Source: Cinclus cinclus (lineage: Eukaryota; Chordata; Aves; Passeriformes; Cinclidae). From it: a stretch of 64,000 bases of DNA. The stretch lies in the NCBI RefSeq assembly GCF_963662255.1, contig NC_085046.1, positions 53,972,570 through 54,036,569 on the forward strand. Direction: 5' to 3'. This document shows, in pieces, positions 47,095-59,329 of this stretch. The notes under the pieces were generated by a model. That model was given only the letters and a program-made list of their open reading frames with translations, did no database searches and was not told the origin of the DNA. Each line of letters begins with the position of its first letter. The stretch's first letter is position 1. The position numbers were made by a program, and so were the translations under genes.

Positions 47095-49345
47095 GAGTAG
47101 ATGTAGGAGTAAAGAATCAATGTTAGGAGTTGGAAATTGTTTTTAGAAGTAGGAAATAAATGGTAGAGTTAGGAAATCAATTGTAGAAGTAGGAAATAAA
47201 TTGTTGTTTCTCTGACACAGTCTCAGAGTGTGGCTTTCTCGGCCTTCTCGTGTTGCCTTTTCCCTCTGCCCTCAAATGCCAATGTGGGCGGCAACTGGGA
47301 GGGGAGGGGATAGGAACATTGTAGCCACAGGGGCCCAGAGGAGCCCTGGCAGGGGCCTGTGCCCAGTGCTACAGGAAGACAAGAAGCAGCCCCCAGGCCA
47401 AGCTTGGGACCCAGCCTGGGAGTCTGGAAAGCTTCCTGCTCTCAACTGCAGGGCAGGACAGGCCATCTTCATGGGGCATGAGCTGCAGGCAGCAAGCGAG
47501 CTAAAAGGGACAGAAGGAGCCCTCAGCTGGGGTCACAGTCAGTGCTGCAGAGGAAAGCAAAACTTCTCGGGATCCAGAGCCAATGTGGCCTGAGGGAAAG
47601 TTCCTTCTTGACCCCAGGGCTACTGATTGGCCGTGTTGAAAAGGGGCTCTGGAATGAAGGCAGCCAGTGGAAACACTGGTCGCCTTGGAGAACCACATGC
47701 CATCCTGCCTGTTCAGCAGAGTCAGCTGCACAGGACAACCCAGGGTCTGCCCGGCCAAGTGCCAGTGGCACAATAGGTAGAGTCTGCAAGGATGCTCCAG
47801 GAAGTCCCTGATGCAAAGAGATGGAGAGATGCTTCGTTGGTGTGGCTAGCTTTTAGCTGTCAGAATAAACCAAAACTCTTGTAGGGATCTTCAGAAGATC
47901 CCGCCCTTCAAAATGACAATGGCCTGCACCGAGAGAGGGGCCAGCTTCCAGTTTGATGCCGCCCTGAGCACTGAAGGGGATGAGTGGAGGGAAAGAGCCA
48001 AGAGGAAGGATGGATTTGAACAAATCCACAGGATTCCTGCCAAGCCATTGAAGCCTAAGTGCAGATGTATCCTTGGCCAAGGAAATGAGTGACTTGAGAT
48101 GGCAACAAGTCAGATGTGTACAGGCGAGAAACGCAAGGCCTCTATTTAAGGAGGGTTCCGAACAATCAAGAGAGCTTTTGTCACGTGGATCACCGAGGGT
48201 TGTGTGTCTGTCTCCAGCTAGGACCGCGGTTACCGTTCTACTCAACGACAGCAGAGATTTTCTCCCCGTTTTGGACCGTTTTTGGTTTGCCCAAAAGGGT
48301 GCTTGATGCTTCTTTTTCAGTTCTCTCTCCATCGTCAACTTGATGTTTCAATGGGATGAGGAGAGCAACAGCGGGTTGCAAGGGTCACTGAGCTAAGGAC
48401 CACACCATCGTGCCCGTCAACAGTGATCCAATGGGGCTGTGGAGAAGAAAAGAAATGGGAATTGAAAAGCAACCTGGCAAGAAGTTGATGCGGAGACTGG
48501 CAGGAGATGTCAGCATGTGCTCGCCTGTCCGAGTGGCGCAGGCGAGCAGCACTGAGAATAGAGAAGAAGGGCTGTCATGTCACGGGATTTAAAGCAGCCA
48601 AGCCACGTGCCTGATGTACACAGAAGCCTCCCGTGCCAAAAGTGGGAAACTAGCAGGTAATGTGCTTCTAGAGGAGAAATGCTGGGACTGAGGTGGCCAA
48701 ATGATTATAAAATCTGAGGCAAGAAAGAGGGAATGATGGCATGGCCCACGTACCCCATGTTTTCTCCTGAGGCCATGGACTTGCAGGGGCTAAAGGCCCG
48801 CTCTGGCAGATTTGGAAGGCAGTCAAGGCAGCCAGGTGAGAGCAGTGACATCAGCGTGACATCAGCGGCCCACAAACCGCATGGGTGGCAACCTCAGTGA
48901 GCAAAGCATTGTGACCTCACATCCCTCACTGCTTATGTTTGGGCACAGACAGAGCTGGGCTCAGACCGGCTCGCGCCTGGACTCCTGGCAAGCGTGCCTG
49001 CGAGGACTGGAAGCCCGCGAGGTCCTTGGGAGCTGCTGTGGGCAAGTCTGGGTTGTGATTCCCATGCCTTTGCCTGTTTCCTTAACCATACGTGGTTGAG
49101 GAAGCCAAGCAGTGTGAGCGGTGCTTGCGGCGGCACAGGTGAGCGGTGCAGGAAAGGACTACGGGGTGGCCGTGGGCTGGGCGATGGTGTCTGGGGAGCT
49201 GTGAGTGTGTGGTGTCCTTCTTGAGGGGCCTGGGCGCTCCTTTGAGCCGCCCATCTCCCTGGGACAGCAAGTGACCTGTTTTGCAGCGTGTCACACCAGC
49301 AGGAGGGAGCAGCTGCTGTGCCCAGCTCTGCTGCAAGCCACAAGC
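47095..49345 (+). other. Spacer 14/15: exon 2 acceptor of copy 15 lost
   Basis: Length is 2251 bp. Poly(A) signals are at 47155-47160 and 47195-47200. Candidate exon 1 is 48577-48656 and exon 2 is 49086-49138, but its acceptor reads TTTCCTTAA (G-to-A at 49085). CAGGCGAG has become CAGGTGAG (GT at 48836-48837), a new consensus donor. Intron 2 (49139-49286) is intact. Three private variants (48775, 49065, 49085) recur in spacer 16/17. Confidence 0.75.
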
Positions 49346-50422
49346 ATGGCCACGGAGACAGACTGGAACTGCCCCATCTGCCGTGACGGTCCCGGTGAAA
49401 AGGCTTCTGTAACACCGTGCGTCCACCAGTTCTGCCTGGGCTGCATTGTGCGCTGGGTCAAGACCAAGCCATTGTGCCCCCTGTGCAGGCAGCCTATCAA
49501 GAGCATCGTTTACTCTGTTCGGTCGGAGGAAGACTTTCTGGAGATAGCTCTCCCAAGCTCCTCAGACTCATGGGCTGCTGGTCACCAGGATGAGCAGGGG
49601 GCTGCGGAGCGCATGCCCAGCACCTATGTAGCTGGCTTCCCAGCTGAGCTCTGGGCTGGCATTTTCCAGGACTGCTCAGAAATCCTGGAGCCCCTGCTGC
49701 CCTGGCTGAACCAGGAGCTTTCGCAGCTGCTCAGGACCCACTGGTGGGAGGTGGCTCTGGCACAGAGTGTGGTCGTAGCCAATTTGTGCTACTATGGGCT
49801 GAGGCAGGAGGCCTTGGTCCAGGAGCTGCAAGGCCTGCTGCAGGAGCAGACGGTGGCATTTGTGCGCCGGCTCATTGACACTGCTGCTGACAGGTGCAGT
49901 GATGAGATCCTGCGGCGGATGAACCTCCTGAACTCCCATGCTCAGGAGGAAGAGGAGCAGGAGCAGGAGCAGGAGGAAGAGGAGGAGGGTCCCAAAGGCA
50001 TCACTGCCTCCCTCCAGGGGACTCTCACCCCCATGGTGGCCTCCTCCCACAGCCCTATGGTCTCCAATGTGGAAGCAGACACTGGAACATTGGAAGCCAC
50101 GCTGCGTGAGGGGCCCAGCCGCTCTCCATCCATGCCCGTCCATGCAGAGCGGGAGCAGCCCCAGGACGAGCCTGGCGAGGCAGCAGCAGCAGCAGCAGCA
50201 GCAGCAGCCGCAGCAGCAGCAGCAGCAGCAGGAGAAGGCCCCTCTGCCCAAGGCTGCAGCCGCAGCCGTCGTGCTCCTGGCCGGGACACGGACAGCGTGC
50301 CCAAGGAGCGCCGGCGCCCCACAAAGAGGAAGGCCTCTAGACCTCAGGACTCTCCCCAGCCCCCAAAAAGGCCGTCCCGCCAGCGCAAGCCCAAGCCAAG
50401 GCCCCTTGATTGTAGGAAGTAG
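49346..50422 (+). CDS. Topors-like RING E3 ligase, copy 15 (358 aa)
   Basis: Right-subfamily protein keeping the Glu-Gln pair, with A163G and a 17-codon Ala run (50180-50230) interrupted by GCC at codon ten. The protein is identical to copy 16. Its upstream exon 2 acceptor is mutated, so its leader must be spliced differently from most copies, if exon 2 is used at all. Confidence 0.85.
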   Translation: MATETDWNCPICRDGPGEKASVTPCVHQFCLGCIVRWVKTKPLCPLCRQPIKSIVYSVRSEEDFLEIALPSSSDSWAAGHQDEQGAAERMPSTYVAGFPAELWAGIFQDCSEILEPLLPWLNQELSQLLRTHWWEVALAQSVVVANLCYYGLRQEALVQELQGLLQEQTVAFVRRLIDTAADRCSDEILRRMNLLNSHAQEEEEQEQEQEEEEEGPKGITASLQGTLTPMVASSHSPMVSNVEADTGTLEATLREGPSRSPSMPVHAEREQPQDEPGEAAAAAAAAAAAAAAAAAGEGPSAQGCSRSRRAPGRDTDSVPKERRRPTKRKASRPQDSPQPPKRPSRQRKPKPRPLDCRK

Positions 50423-52677
50423 GAGTAGATGTAGGAGTAAAGAATCAATGTTAGGAGTTGGAAATTGTTTTTAGAAGTAGGAAATAAATGGTAGAGTTAG
50501 GAAATCAATTGTAGAAGTAGGAAATAAATTGTTGTTTCTGTGACACAGTCTCAGAGTGTGGCTTTCTCGGCCTTCTCGTGTTGCCTTTTCCCTCTGCCCT
50601 CAAATGCCAATGTGGGCGGCAACTGGGAGGGGAGGGGATAGGAACATTGTAGCCACAGGGGCCCAGAGGAGCCCTGGCAGGGGCCTGTGCCCAGTGCTAC
50701 AGGAAGACAAGAAGCAGCCCCCAGGCAGGCCAAGCTTGGGACCCAGCCTGGGAGTCTGGAAAGCTTCCTGCTCTCAACTGCAGGGCAGGACAGGCCATCT
50801 TCATGGGGCATGAGCTGCAGGCAGCAAGCGAGCTAAAAGGGACAGAAGGAGCCCTCAGCTGGGGTCACAGTCAGTGCTGCAGAGGAAAGCAAAACTTCTC
50901 GGGATCCAGAGCCAATGTGGCCTGAGGGAAAGTTCCTTCTTGACCCCAGGGCTACTGATTGGCCGTGTTGAAAAGGGGCTCTGGAATGAAGGCAGCCAGT
51001 GGAAACACCGGTCGCCTTGGAGAACCACATGCCATCCTGCCTGTTCAGCAGAGTCAGCTGCACAGGACAACCCAGGGTCTGCCAGGCCAAGTGCCAGTGG
51101 CACAATAGGTAGAGTCTGCAAGGATGCTCCAGGAAGTCCCTGATGCAAAGAGATGGAGAGATGCTTCGTTGGTGTGGCTAGCTTTTAGCTGTCAGAATAA
51201 ACCAAAACTCTTGTAGGGATCTTCAGAAGATCCCGCCCTTCAAAATGACAATGGCCTGCACCGAGAGAGGGGCCAGCTTCCAGTTTGATGCCGCCCTGAG
51301 CACTGAAGGGGATGAGTGGAGGGAAAGAGCCAAGAGGAAGGATGGATTTGAACAAATCCACAGGATTCCTGCCAAGCCATTGAAGCCTAAGTGCAGATGT
51401 ATCCTTGGCCAAGGAAATGAGTGACTTGAGATGGCAACAAGTCAGATGTGTACAGGCGAGAAACGCAAGGCCTCTATTTAAGGAGGGTTCCGAACAATCA
51501 AGAGAGCTTTTGTCACGTGGATCACCGAGGGTTGTGTGTCTGTCTCCAGCCAGGACCGCGGTTACCGTTCTACTCAACGACAGCAGAGATTTTCTCCCCG
51601 TTTTGGACCGTTTTTGGTTTGCCCAAAAGGGTGCTTGATGCTTCTTTTTCAGTTCTCTCTCCATCGTCAACTTGATGTTTCAATGGGATGAGGAGAGCAA
51701 CAGCGGGTTGCAAGGGTCACTGAGCTAAGGACCACACCATCGTGCCCGTCAACAGCGATCCAATGGGGCTGTGGAGAAGAAAAGAAATGGGAATTGAAAA
51801 GCAACCTGGCAAGAAGTTGATGCGGAGACTGGCAGGAGATGTCAGCATGTGCTCGCCTGTCCGAGTGGCGCAGGCGAGCAGCACTGAGAATAGAGAAGAA
51901 GGGCTGTCATGTCACGGGATTTAAAGCAGCCAAGCCACGTGCCTGATGTACACAGAAGCCTCCCGTGCCAAAAGTGGGAAACTAGCAGGTAATGTGCTTC
52001 TAGAGGAGAAATGCTGGGACTGAGGTGGCCAAATGATTATAAAATCTGAGGCAAGAAAGAGGGAATGATGGCATGGCCCACGTACCCCATGTTTTCTCCT
52101 GAGGCCGTGGACTTGCAGGGGCTAAAGGCCCGCTCTGGCAGATTTGGAAGGCAGTCAAGGCAGCCAGGTGAGAGCAGTGACATCAGCGTGACATCAGCGG
52201 CCCACAAACCGCATGGGTGGCAACCTCAGTGAGCAAAGCATTGTGACCTCACATCCCTCACTGCTTATGTTTGGGCACAGACAGAGCTGGGCTCAGACCG
52301 GCTCGCGCCTGGACTCCTGGCAAGCGTGCCTGCGAGGACTGGAAGCCCGCGAGGTCCTTGGGAGCTGCTGTGGGCAAGTCTGGGTTGTGATTCCCACGCC
52401 TTTGCCTGTTTCCTTAGCCATACGTGGTTGAGGAAGCCAAGCAGTGTGAGCGGTGCTTGCGGCGGCACAGGTGAGCGGTGCAGGAAAGGACTACGGGGTG
52501 GCCGTGGGCTGGGCGATGGTGTCTGGGGAGCTGTGAGTGTGTGGTGTCCTTCTTGAGGGGCCTGGGCGCTCCTTTGAGCCGCCCATCTCCCTGGGACAGC
52601 AAGTGACCTGTTTTGCAGCGTGTCACACCAGCAGGAGGGAGCAGCTGCTGTGCCCAGCTCTGCTGCAAGCCACAAGC
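50423..52677 (+). other. Spacer 15/16: 3' UTR of copy 15 and 5' exons of copy 16
   Basis: Length is 2255 bp. Poly(A) signals are at 50483-50488 and 50523-50528. Candidate exon 1 is 51909-51988, exon 2 is 52418-52470 with a normal TTAG acceptor, and intron 2 is 52471-52618. The CAGGTGAG donor variant is present (GT at 52168-52169). Confidence 0.75.
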
Positions 52678-53754
52678 ATGGCCACGGAGACAGACTGGAA
52701 CTGCCCCATCTGCCGTGACGGTCCCGGTGAAAAGGCTTCTGTAACACCGTGCGTCCACCAGTTCTGCCTGGGCTGCATTGTGCGCTGGGTCAAGACCAAG
52801 CCATTGTGCCCCCTGTGCAGGCAGCCTATCAAGAGCATCGTTTACTCTGTTCGGTCGGAGGAAGACTTTCTGGAGATAGCTCTCCCAAGCTCCTCAGACT
52901 CATGGGCTGCTGGTCACCAGGATGAGCAGGGGGCTGCGGAGCGCATGCCCAGCACCTATGTAGCTGGCTTCCCAGCTGAGCTCTGGGCTGGCATTTTCCA
53001 GGACTGCTCAGAAATCCTGGAGCCCCTGCTGCCCTGGCTGAACCAGGAGCTTTCGCAGCTGCTCAGGACCCACTGGTGGGAGGTGGCTCTGGCACAGAGT
53101 GTGGTCGTAGCCAATTTGTGCTACTATGGGCTGAGGCAGGAGGCCTTGGTCCAGGAGCTGCAAGGCCTGCTGCAGGAGCAGACGGTGGCATTTGTGCGCC
53201 GGCTCATTGACACTGCTGCTGACAGGTGCAGTGATGAGATCCTGCGGCGGATGAACCTCCTGAACTCCCATGCTCAGGAGGAAGAGGAGCAGGAGCAGGA
53301 GCAGGAGGAAGAGGAGGAGGGTCCCAAAGGCATCACTGCCTCCCTCCAGGGGACTCTCACCCCCATGGTGGCCTCCTCCCACAGCCCTATGGTCTCCAAT
53401 GTGGAAGCAGACACTGGAACATTGGAAGCCACGCTGCGTGAGGGGCCCAGCCGCTCTCCATCCATGCCCGTCCATGCAGAGCGGGAGCAGCCCCAGGACG
53501 AGCCTGGCGAGGCAGCAGCAGCAGCAGCAGCAGCAGCAGCCGCAGCAGCAGCAGCAGCAGCAGGAGAAGGCCCCTCTGCCCAAGGCTGCAGCCGCAGCCG
53601 TCGTGCTCCTGGCCGGGACACGGACAGCGTGCCCAAGGAGCGCCGGCGCCCCACAAAGAGGAAGGCCTCTAGACCTCAGGACTCTCCCCAGCCCCCAAAA
53701 AGGCCGTCCCGCCAGCGCAAGCCCAAGCCAAGGCCCCTTGATTGTAGGAAGTAG
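52678..53754 (+). CDS. Topors-like RING E3 ligase, copy 16 (358 aa)
   Basis: Protein identical to copy 15, 3332 bp downstream, including the GCC-interrupted 17-codon Ala run (53512-53562). Unlike copy 15, its upstream exon 2 acceptor is intact, so the two genes differ in predicted leader splicing while encoding the same main protein. Confidence 0.85.
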   Translation: MATETDWNCPICRDGPGEKASVTPCVHQFCLGCIVRWVKTKPLCPLCRQPIKSIVYSVRSEEDFLEIALPSSSDSWAAGHQDEQGAAERMPSTYVAGFPAELWAGIFQDCSEILEPLLPWLNQELSQLLRTHWWEVALAQSVVVANLCYYGLRQEALVQELQGLLQEQTVAFVRRLIDTAADRCSDEILRRMNLLNSHAQEEEEQEQEQEEEEEGPKGITASLQGTLTPMVASSHSPMVSNVEADTGTLEATLREGPSRSPSMPVHAEREQPQDEPGEAAAAAAAAAAAAAAAAAGEGPSAQGCSRSRRAPGRDTDSVPKERRRPTKRKASRPQDSPQPPKRPSRQRKPKPRPLDCRK

Positions 53755-56009
53755 GAGTAGATGTAGGAGTAAAGAATCAATGTTAGGAGTTGGAAATTGT
53801 TTTTAGAAGTAGGAAATAAATGGTAGAGTTAGGAAATCAATTGTAGAAGTAGGAAATAAATTGTTGTTTCTGTGACACAGTCTCAGAGTGTGGCTTTCTC
53901 GGCCTTCTCGTGTTGCCTTTTCCCTCTGCCCTCAAATGCCAATGTGGGCGGCAACTGGGAGGGGAGGGGATAGGAACATTGTAGCCACAGGGGCCCAGAG
54001 GAGCCCTGGCAGGGGCCTGTGCCCAGTGCTACAGGAAGACAAGAAGCAGCCCCCAGGCAGGCCAAGCTTGGGACCCAGCCTGGGAGTCTGGAAAGCTTCC
54101 TGCTCTCAACTGCAGGGCAGGACAGGCCATCTTCATGGGGCATGAGCTGCAGGCAGCAAGCGAGCTAAAAGGGACAGAAGGAGCCCTCAGCTGGGGTCAC
54201 AGTCAGTGCTGCAGAGGAAAGCAAAACTTCTCGGGATCCAGAGCCAATGTGGCCTGAGGGAAAGTTCCTTCTTGACCCCAGGGCTACTGATTGGCCGTGT
54301 TGAAAAGGGGCTCTGGAATGAAGGCAGCCAGTGGAAACACCGGTCGCCTTGGAGAACCACATGCCATCCTGCCTGTTCAGCAGAGTCAGCTGCACAGGAC
54401 AACCCAGGGTCTGCCAGGCCAAGTGCCAGTGGCACAATAGGTAGAGTCTGCAAGGATGCTCCAGGAAGTCCCTGATGCAAAGAGATGGAGAGATGCTTCG
54501 TTGGTGTGGCTAGCTTTTAGCTGTCAGAATAAACCAAAACTCTTGTAGGGATCTTCAGAAGATCCCGCCCTTCAAAATGACAATGGCCTGCACCGAGAGA
54601 GGGGCCAGCTTCCAGTTTGATGCCGCCCTGAGCACTGAAGGGGATGAGTGGAGGGAAAGAGCCAAGAGGAAGGATGGATTTGAACAAATCCACAGGATTC
54701 CTGCCAAGCCATTGAAGCCTAAGTGCAGATGTATCCTTGGCCAAGGAAATGAGTGACTTGAGATGGCAACAAGTCAGATGTGTACAGGCGAGAAACGCAA
54801 GGCCTCTATTTAAGGAGGGTTCCGAACAATCAAGAGAGCTTTTGTCACGTGGATCACCGAGGGTTGTGTGTCTGTCTCCAGCCAGGACCGCGGTTACCGT
54901 TCTACTCAACGACAGCAGAGATTTTCTCCCCGTTTTGGACCGTTTTTGGTTTGCCCAAAAGGGTGCTTGATGCTTCTTTTTCAGTTCTCTCTCCATCGTC
55001 AACTTGATGTTTCAATGGGATGAGGAGAGCAACAGCGGGTTGCAAGGGTCACTGAGCTAAGGACCACACCATCGTGCCCGTCAACAGCGATCCAATGGGG
55101 CTGTGGAGAAGAAAAGAAATGGGAATTGAAAAGCAACCTGGCAAGAAGTTGATGCGGAGACTGGCAGGAGATGTCAGCATGTGCTCGCCTGTCCGAGTGG
55201 CGCAGGCGAGCAGCACTGAGAATAGAGAAGAAGGGCTGTCATGTCACGGGATTTAAAGCAGCCAAGCCACGTGCCTGATGTACACAGAAGCCTCCCGTGC
55301 CAAAAGTGGGAAACTAGCAGGTAATGTGCTTCTAGAGGAGAAATGCTGGGACTGAGGTGGCCAAATGATTATAAAATCTGAGGCAAGAAAGAGGGAATGA
55401 TGGCATGGCCCACGTACCCCATGTTTTCTCCTGAGGCCATGGACTTGCAGGGGCTAAAGGCCCGCTCTGGCAGATTTGGAAGGCAGTCAAGGCAGCCAGG
55501 TGAGAGCAGTGACATCAGCGTGACATCAGCGGCCCACAAACCGCATGGGTGGCAACCTCAGTGAGCAAAGCATTGTGACCTCACATCCCTCACTGCTTAT
55601 GTTTGGGCACAGACAGAGCTGGGCTCAGACCGGCTCGCGCCTGGACTCCTGGCAAGCGTGCCTGCGAGGACTGGAAGCCCGCGAGGTCCTTGGGAGCTGC
55701 TGTGGGCAAGTCTGGGTTGTGATTCCCATGCCTTTGCCTGTTTCCTTAACCATACGTGGTTGAGGAAGCCAAGCAGTGTGAGCGGTGCTTGCGGCGGCAC
55801 AGGTGAGCGGTGCAGGAAAGGACTACGGGGTGGCCGTGGGCTGGGCGATGGTGTCTGGGGAGCTGTGAGTGTGTGGTGTCCTTCTTGAGGGGCCTGGGCG
55901 CTCCTTTGAGCCGCCCATCTCCCTGGGACAGCAAGTGACCTGTTTTGCAGCGTGTCACACCAGCAGGAGGGAGCAGCTGCTGTGCCCAGCTCTGCTGCAA
56001 GCCACAAGC
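53755..56009 (+). other. Spacer 16/17: exon 2 acceptor of copy 17 lost
   Basis: Length is 2255 bp. Poly(A) signals are at 53815-53820 and 53855-53860. Candidate exon 1 is 55241-55320, exon 2 is 55750-55802 with a mutated acceptor (TTAA, A at 55749), and intron 2 is 55803-55950. It has the CAGGTGAG donor (GT at 55500-55501). Variants at 55439, 55729 and 55749 match those 6664 bp upstream. Confidence 0.75.
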
Positions 56010-56839
56010 ATGGCCACGGAGACAGACTGGAACTGCCCCATCTGCCGTGACGGTCCCGGTGAAAAGGCTTCTGTAACACCGTGCGTCCACCAGTTCTGCC
56101 TGGGCTGCATTGTGCGCTGGGTCAAGACCAAGCCATTGTGCCCCCTGTGCAGGCAGCCTATCAAGAGCATCGTTTACTCTGTTCGGTCGGAGGAAGACTT
56201 TCTGGAGATAGCTCTCCCAAGCTCCTCAGACTCATGGGCTGCTGGTCACCAGGATGAGCAGGGGGCTGCGGAGCGCATGCCCAGCACCTATGTAGCTGGC
56301 TTCCCAGCTGAGCTCTGGGCTGGCATTTTCCAGGACTGCTCAGAAATCCTGGAGCCCCTGCTGCCCTGGCTGAACCAGGAGCTTTCGCAGCTGCTCAGGA
56401 CCCACTGGTGGGAGGTGGCTCTGGCACAGAGTGTGGTCGTAGCCAATTTGTGCTACTATGGGCTGAGGCAGGAGGCCTTGGTCCAGGAGCTGCAAGGCCT
56501 GCTGCAGGAGCAGACGGTGGCATTTGTGCGCCGGCTCATTGACACTGCTGCTGACAGGTGCAGTGATGAGATCCTGCGGCGGATGAACCTCCTGAACTCC
56601 CATGCTCAGGAGGAAGAGGAGCAGGAGCAGGAGGAAGAGGAGGAGGGTCCCAAAGGCATCACTGCCTCCCTCCAGGGGACTCTCACCCCCATGGTGGCCT
56701 CCTCCCACAGCCCTATGGTCTCCAATGTGGAAGCAGACACTGGAACATTGGAAGCCACGCTGCGTGAGGGGCCCAGCCTCTCTCCATCCATGCCCGTCCA
56801 TGCAGAGCGGGAGCAGCCCCAGGACGAGCCTGGCGAGGC

Positions 56840-56887
<48 letters not shown>

Positions 56888-57074
56888 AGGCCCCTCTGCC
56901 CAAGGCTGCAGCCGCAGCCGTCGTGCTCCTGGCCGGGACACGGACAGCGTGCCCAAGGAGCGCCGGCGCCCCACAAAGAGGAAGGCCTCTAGACCTCAGG
57001 ACTCTCCCCAGCCCCCAAAAAGGCCGTCCCGCCAGCGCAAGCCCAAGCCAAGGCCCCTTGATTGTAGGAAGTAG
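56010..57074 (+). CDS. Topors-like RING E3 ligase, copy 17 (354 aa)
   Basis: It combines the Glu-Gln deletion with the linker Arg-to-Leu change also found in copy 12. The Ala run has 15 codons starting with GCG (56838-56882). RING, helical region and tail are otherwise of the right-subfamily type. Its exon 2 acceptor is mutated as in copy 15. Confidence 0.85.
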
Positions 57075-59329
57075 GAGTAGATGTAGGAGTAAAGAATCAA
57101 TGTTAGGAGTTGGAAATTGTTTTTAGAAGTAGGAAATAAATGGTAGAGTTAGGAAATCAATTGTAGAAGTAGGAAATAAATTGTTGTTTCTCTGACACAG
57201 TCTCAGAGTGTGGCTTTCTCGGCCTTCTCGTGTTGCCTTTTCCCTCTGCCCTCAAATGCCAATGTGGGCGGCAACTGGGAGGGGAGGGGATAGGAACATT
57301 GTAGCCACAGGGGCCCAGAGGAGCCCTGGCAGGGGCCTGTGCCCAGTGCTACAGGAAGACAAGAAGCAGCCCCCAGGCAGGCCAAGCTTGGGACCCAGCC
57401 TGGGAGTCTGGAAAGCTTCCTGCTCTCAACTGCAGGGCAGGACAGGCCATCTTCATGGGGCATGAGCTGCAGGCAGCAAGCGAGCTAAAAGGGACAGAAG
57501 GAGCCCTCAGCTGGGGTCACAGTCAGTGCTGCAGAGGAAAGCAAAACTTCTCGGGATCCAGAGCCAATGTGGCCTGAGGGAAAGTTCCTTCTTGACCCCA
57601 GGGCTACTGATTGGCCGTGTTGAAAAGGGGCTCTGGAATGAAGGCAGCCAGTGGAAACACCGGTCGCCTTGGAGAACCACATGCCATCCTGCCTGTTCAG
57701 CAGAGTCAGCTGCACAGGACAACCCAGGGTCTGCCAGGCCAAGTGCCAGTGGCACAATAGGTAGAGTCTGCAAGGATGCTCCAGGAAGTCCCTGATGCAA
57801 AGAGATGGAGACATGCTTCGTTGGTGTGGCTAGCTTTTAGCTGTCAGAATAAACCAAAACTCTTGTAGGGATCTTCAGAAGATCCCGCCCTTCAAAATGA
57901 CAATGGCCTGCACCGAGAGAGGGGCCAGCTTCCAGTTTGATGCCGCCCTGAGCACTGAAGGGGATGAGTGGAGGGAAAGAGCCAAGAGGAAGGATGGATT
58001 TGAACAAATCCACAGGATTCCTGCCAAGCCATTGAAGCCTAAGTGCAGATGTATCCTTGGCCAAGGAAATGAGTGACTTGAGATGGCAACAAGTCAGATG
58101 TGTACAGGCGAGAAACGCAAGCCCTCTATTTAAGGAGGGTTCCGAACAATCAAGAGAGCTTTTGTCACGTGGATCACCGAGGGTTGTGTGTCTGTCTCCA
58201 GCCAGGACCGCGGTTACCGTTCTACTCAACGACAGCAGAGATTTTCTCCCCGTTTTGGACCGTTTTTGGTTTGCCCAAAAGGGTGCTTGATGCTTCTTTT
58301 TCAGTTCTCTCTCCATCGTCAACTTGATGTTTCAATGGGATGAGGAGAGCAACAGCGGGTTGCAAGGGTCACTGAGCTAAGGACCACACCATCGTGCCCG
58401 TCAACAGCGATCCAATGGGGCTGTGGAGAAGAAAAGAAATGGGAATAGAAAAGCAACCTGGCAAGAAGTTGATGCGGAGACTGGCAGGAGATGTCAGCAT
58501 GTGCTCGCCTGTCCGAGTGGCGCAGGCGAGCAGAACTGAGAATAGAGAAGAAGGGCTGTCATGTCACGGGATTTAAAGCAGCCAAGCCACGTGCCTGATG
58601 TACACAGAAGCCTCCCGTGAAAAAAATGGGAAACTAGCAGGTAATGTGCTTCTTGCGGAGAAATGCTGGGACTGAGGTGGCCAAATGATTATAAAATCCG
58701 AGGCAAGAAAGAGGGAATGATGGCATGGCCCACGTACCCCATGTTTTCTCCTGAGGCCGTGTACTTGCAGGGGCTAAAGGCCCGCTCTGGCAGATCTGGA
58801 AGGCAGTCAAGGCAGCCAGGCGAGAGCAGTGACATCAGCGTGACATCAGCGGCCCACAAACCGCATGGGTGGCAACCTCAGTGAGCAAAGCATTGTGACC
58901 TCACATCCCTCACTGCTTATGTTTGGGCACAGACAGAGCTGGGCTCAGACCGGCTCGCGCCTGGACTCCTGGCAAGCGTGCCTGCGAGGACTGGAAGCCC
59001 GCGAGGTCCTTGGGAGCTGCTGTGGGCAAGTCTGGGTTGTGATTCCCACGCCTTTGCCTGTTTCCTTAGCCATACGTGGTTGAGGAAGCCAAGCAGTGTG
59101 AGCGGTGCTTGCGGCGGCACAGGTGAGCGGTGCAGGAAAGGACTACGGGGTGGCCGTGGGCTGGGCGATGGTGTCTGGGGAGCTGTGAGTGTGTGGTGTC
59201 CTTCTTGAGGGGCCTGGGCGCTCCTTTGAGCCGCCCATCTCCCTGGGACAGCAAGTGACCTGTTTTGCAACGTGTCACACCAGCAGGAGGGAGCAGCTGC
59301 TGTGCCCAGCTCTGCTGCAAGCCACAAGC
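57075..59329 (+). other. Spacer 17/18: exon 1 stop and lost exon 3 acceptor of copy 18
   Basis: Length is 2255 bp. Poly(A) signals are at 57135-57140 and 57175-57180. Candidate exon 1 starts at 58561 but has TGA at 58618-58620 within a cluster of substitutions (58620-58626). Exon 2 is 59070-59122. Intron 2 (59123-59270) ends GCAA instead of GCAG (A at 59270). Confidence 0.75.
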
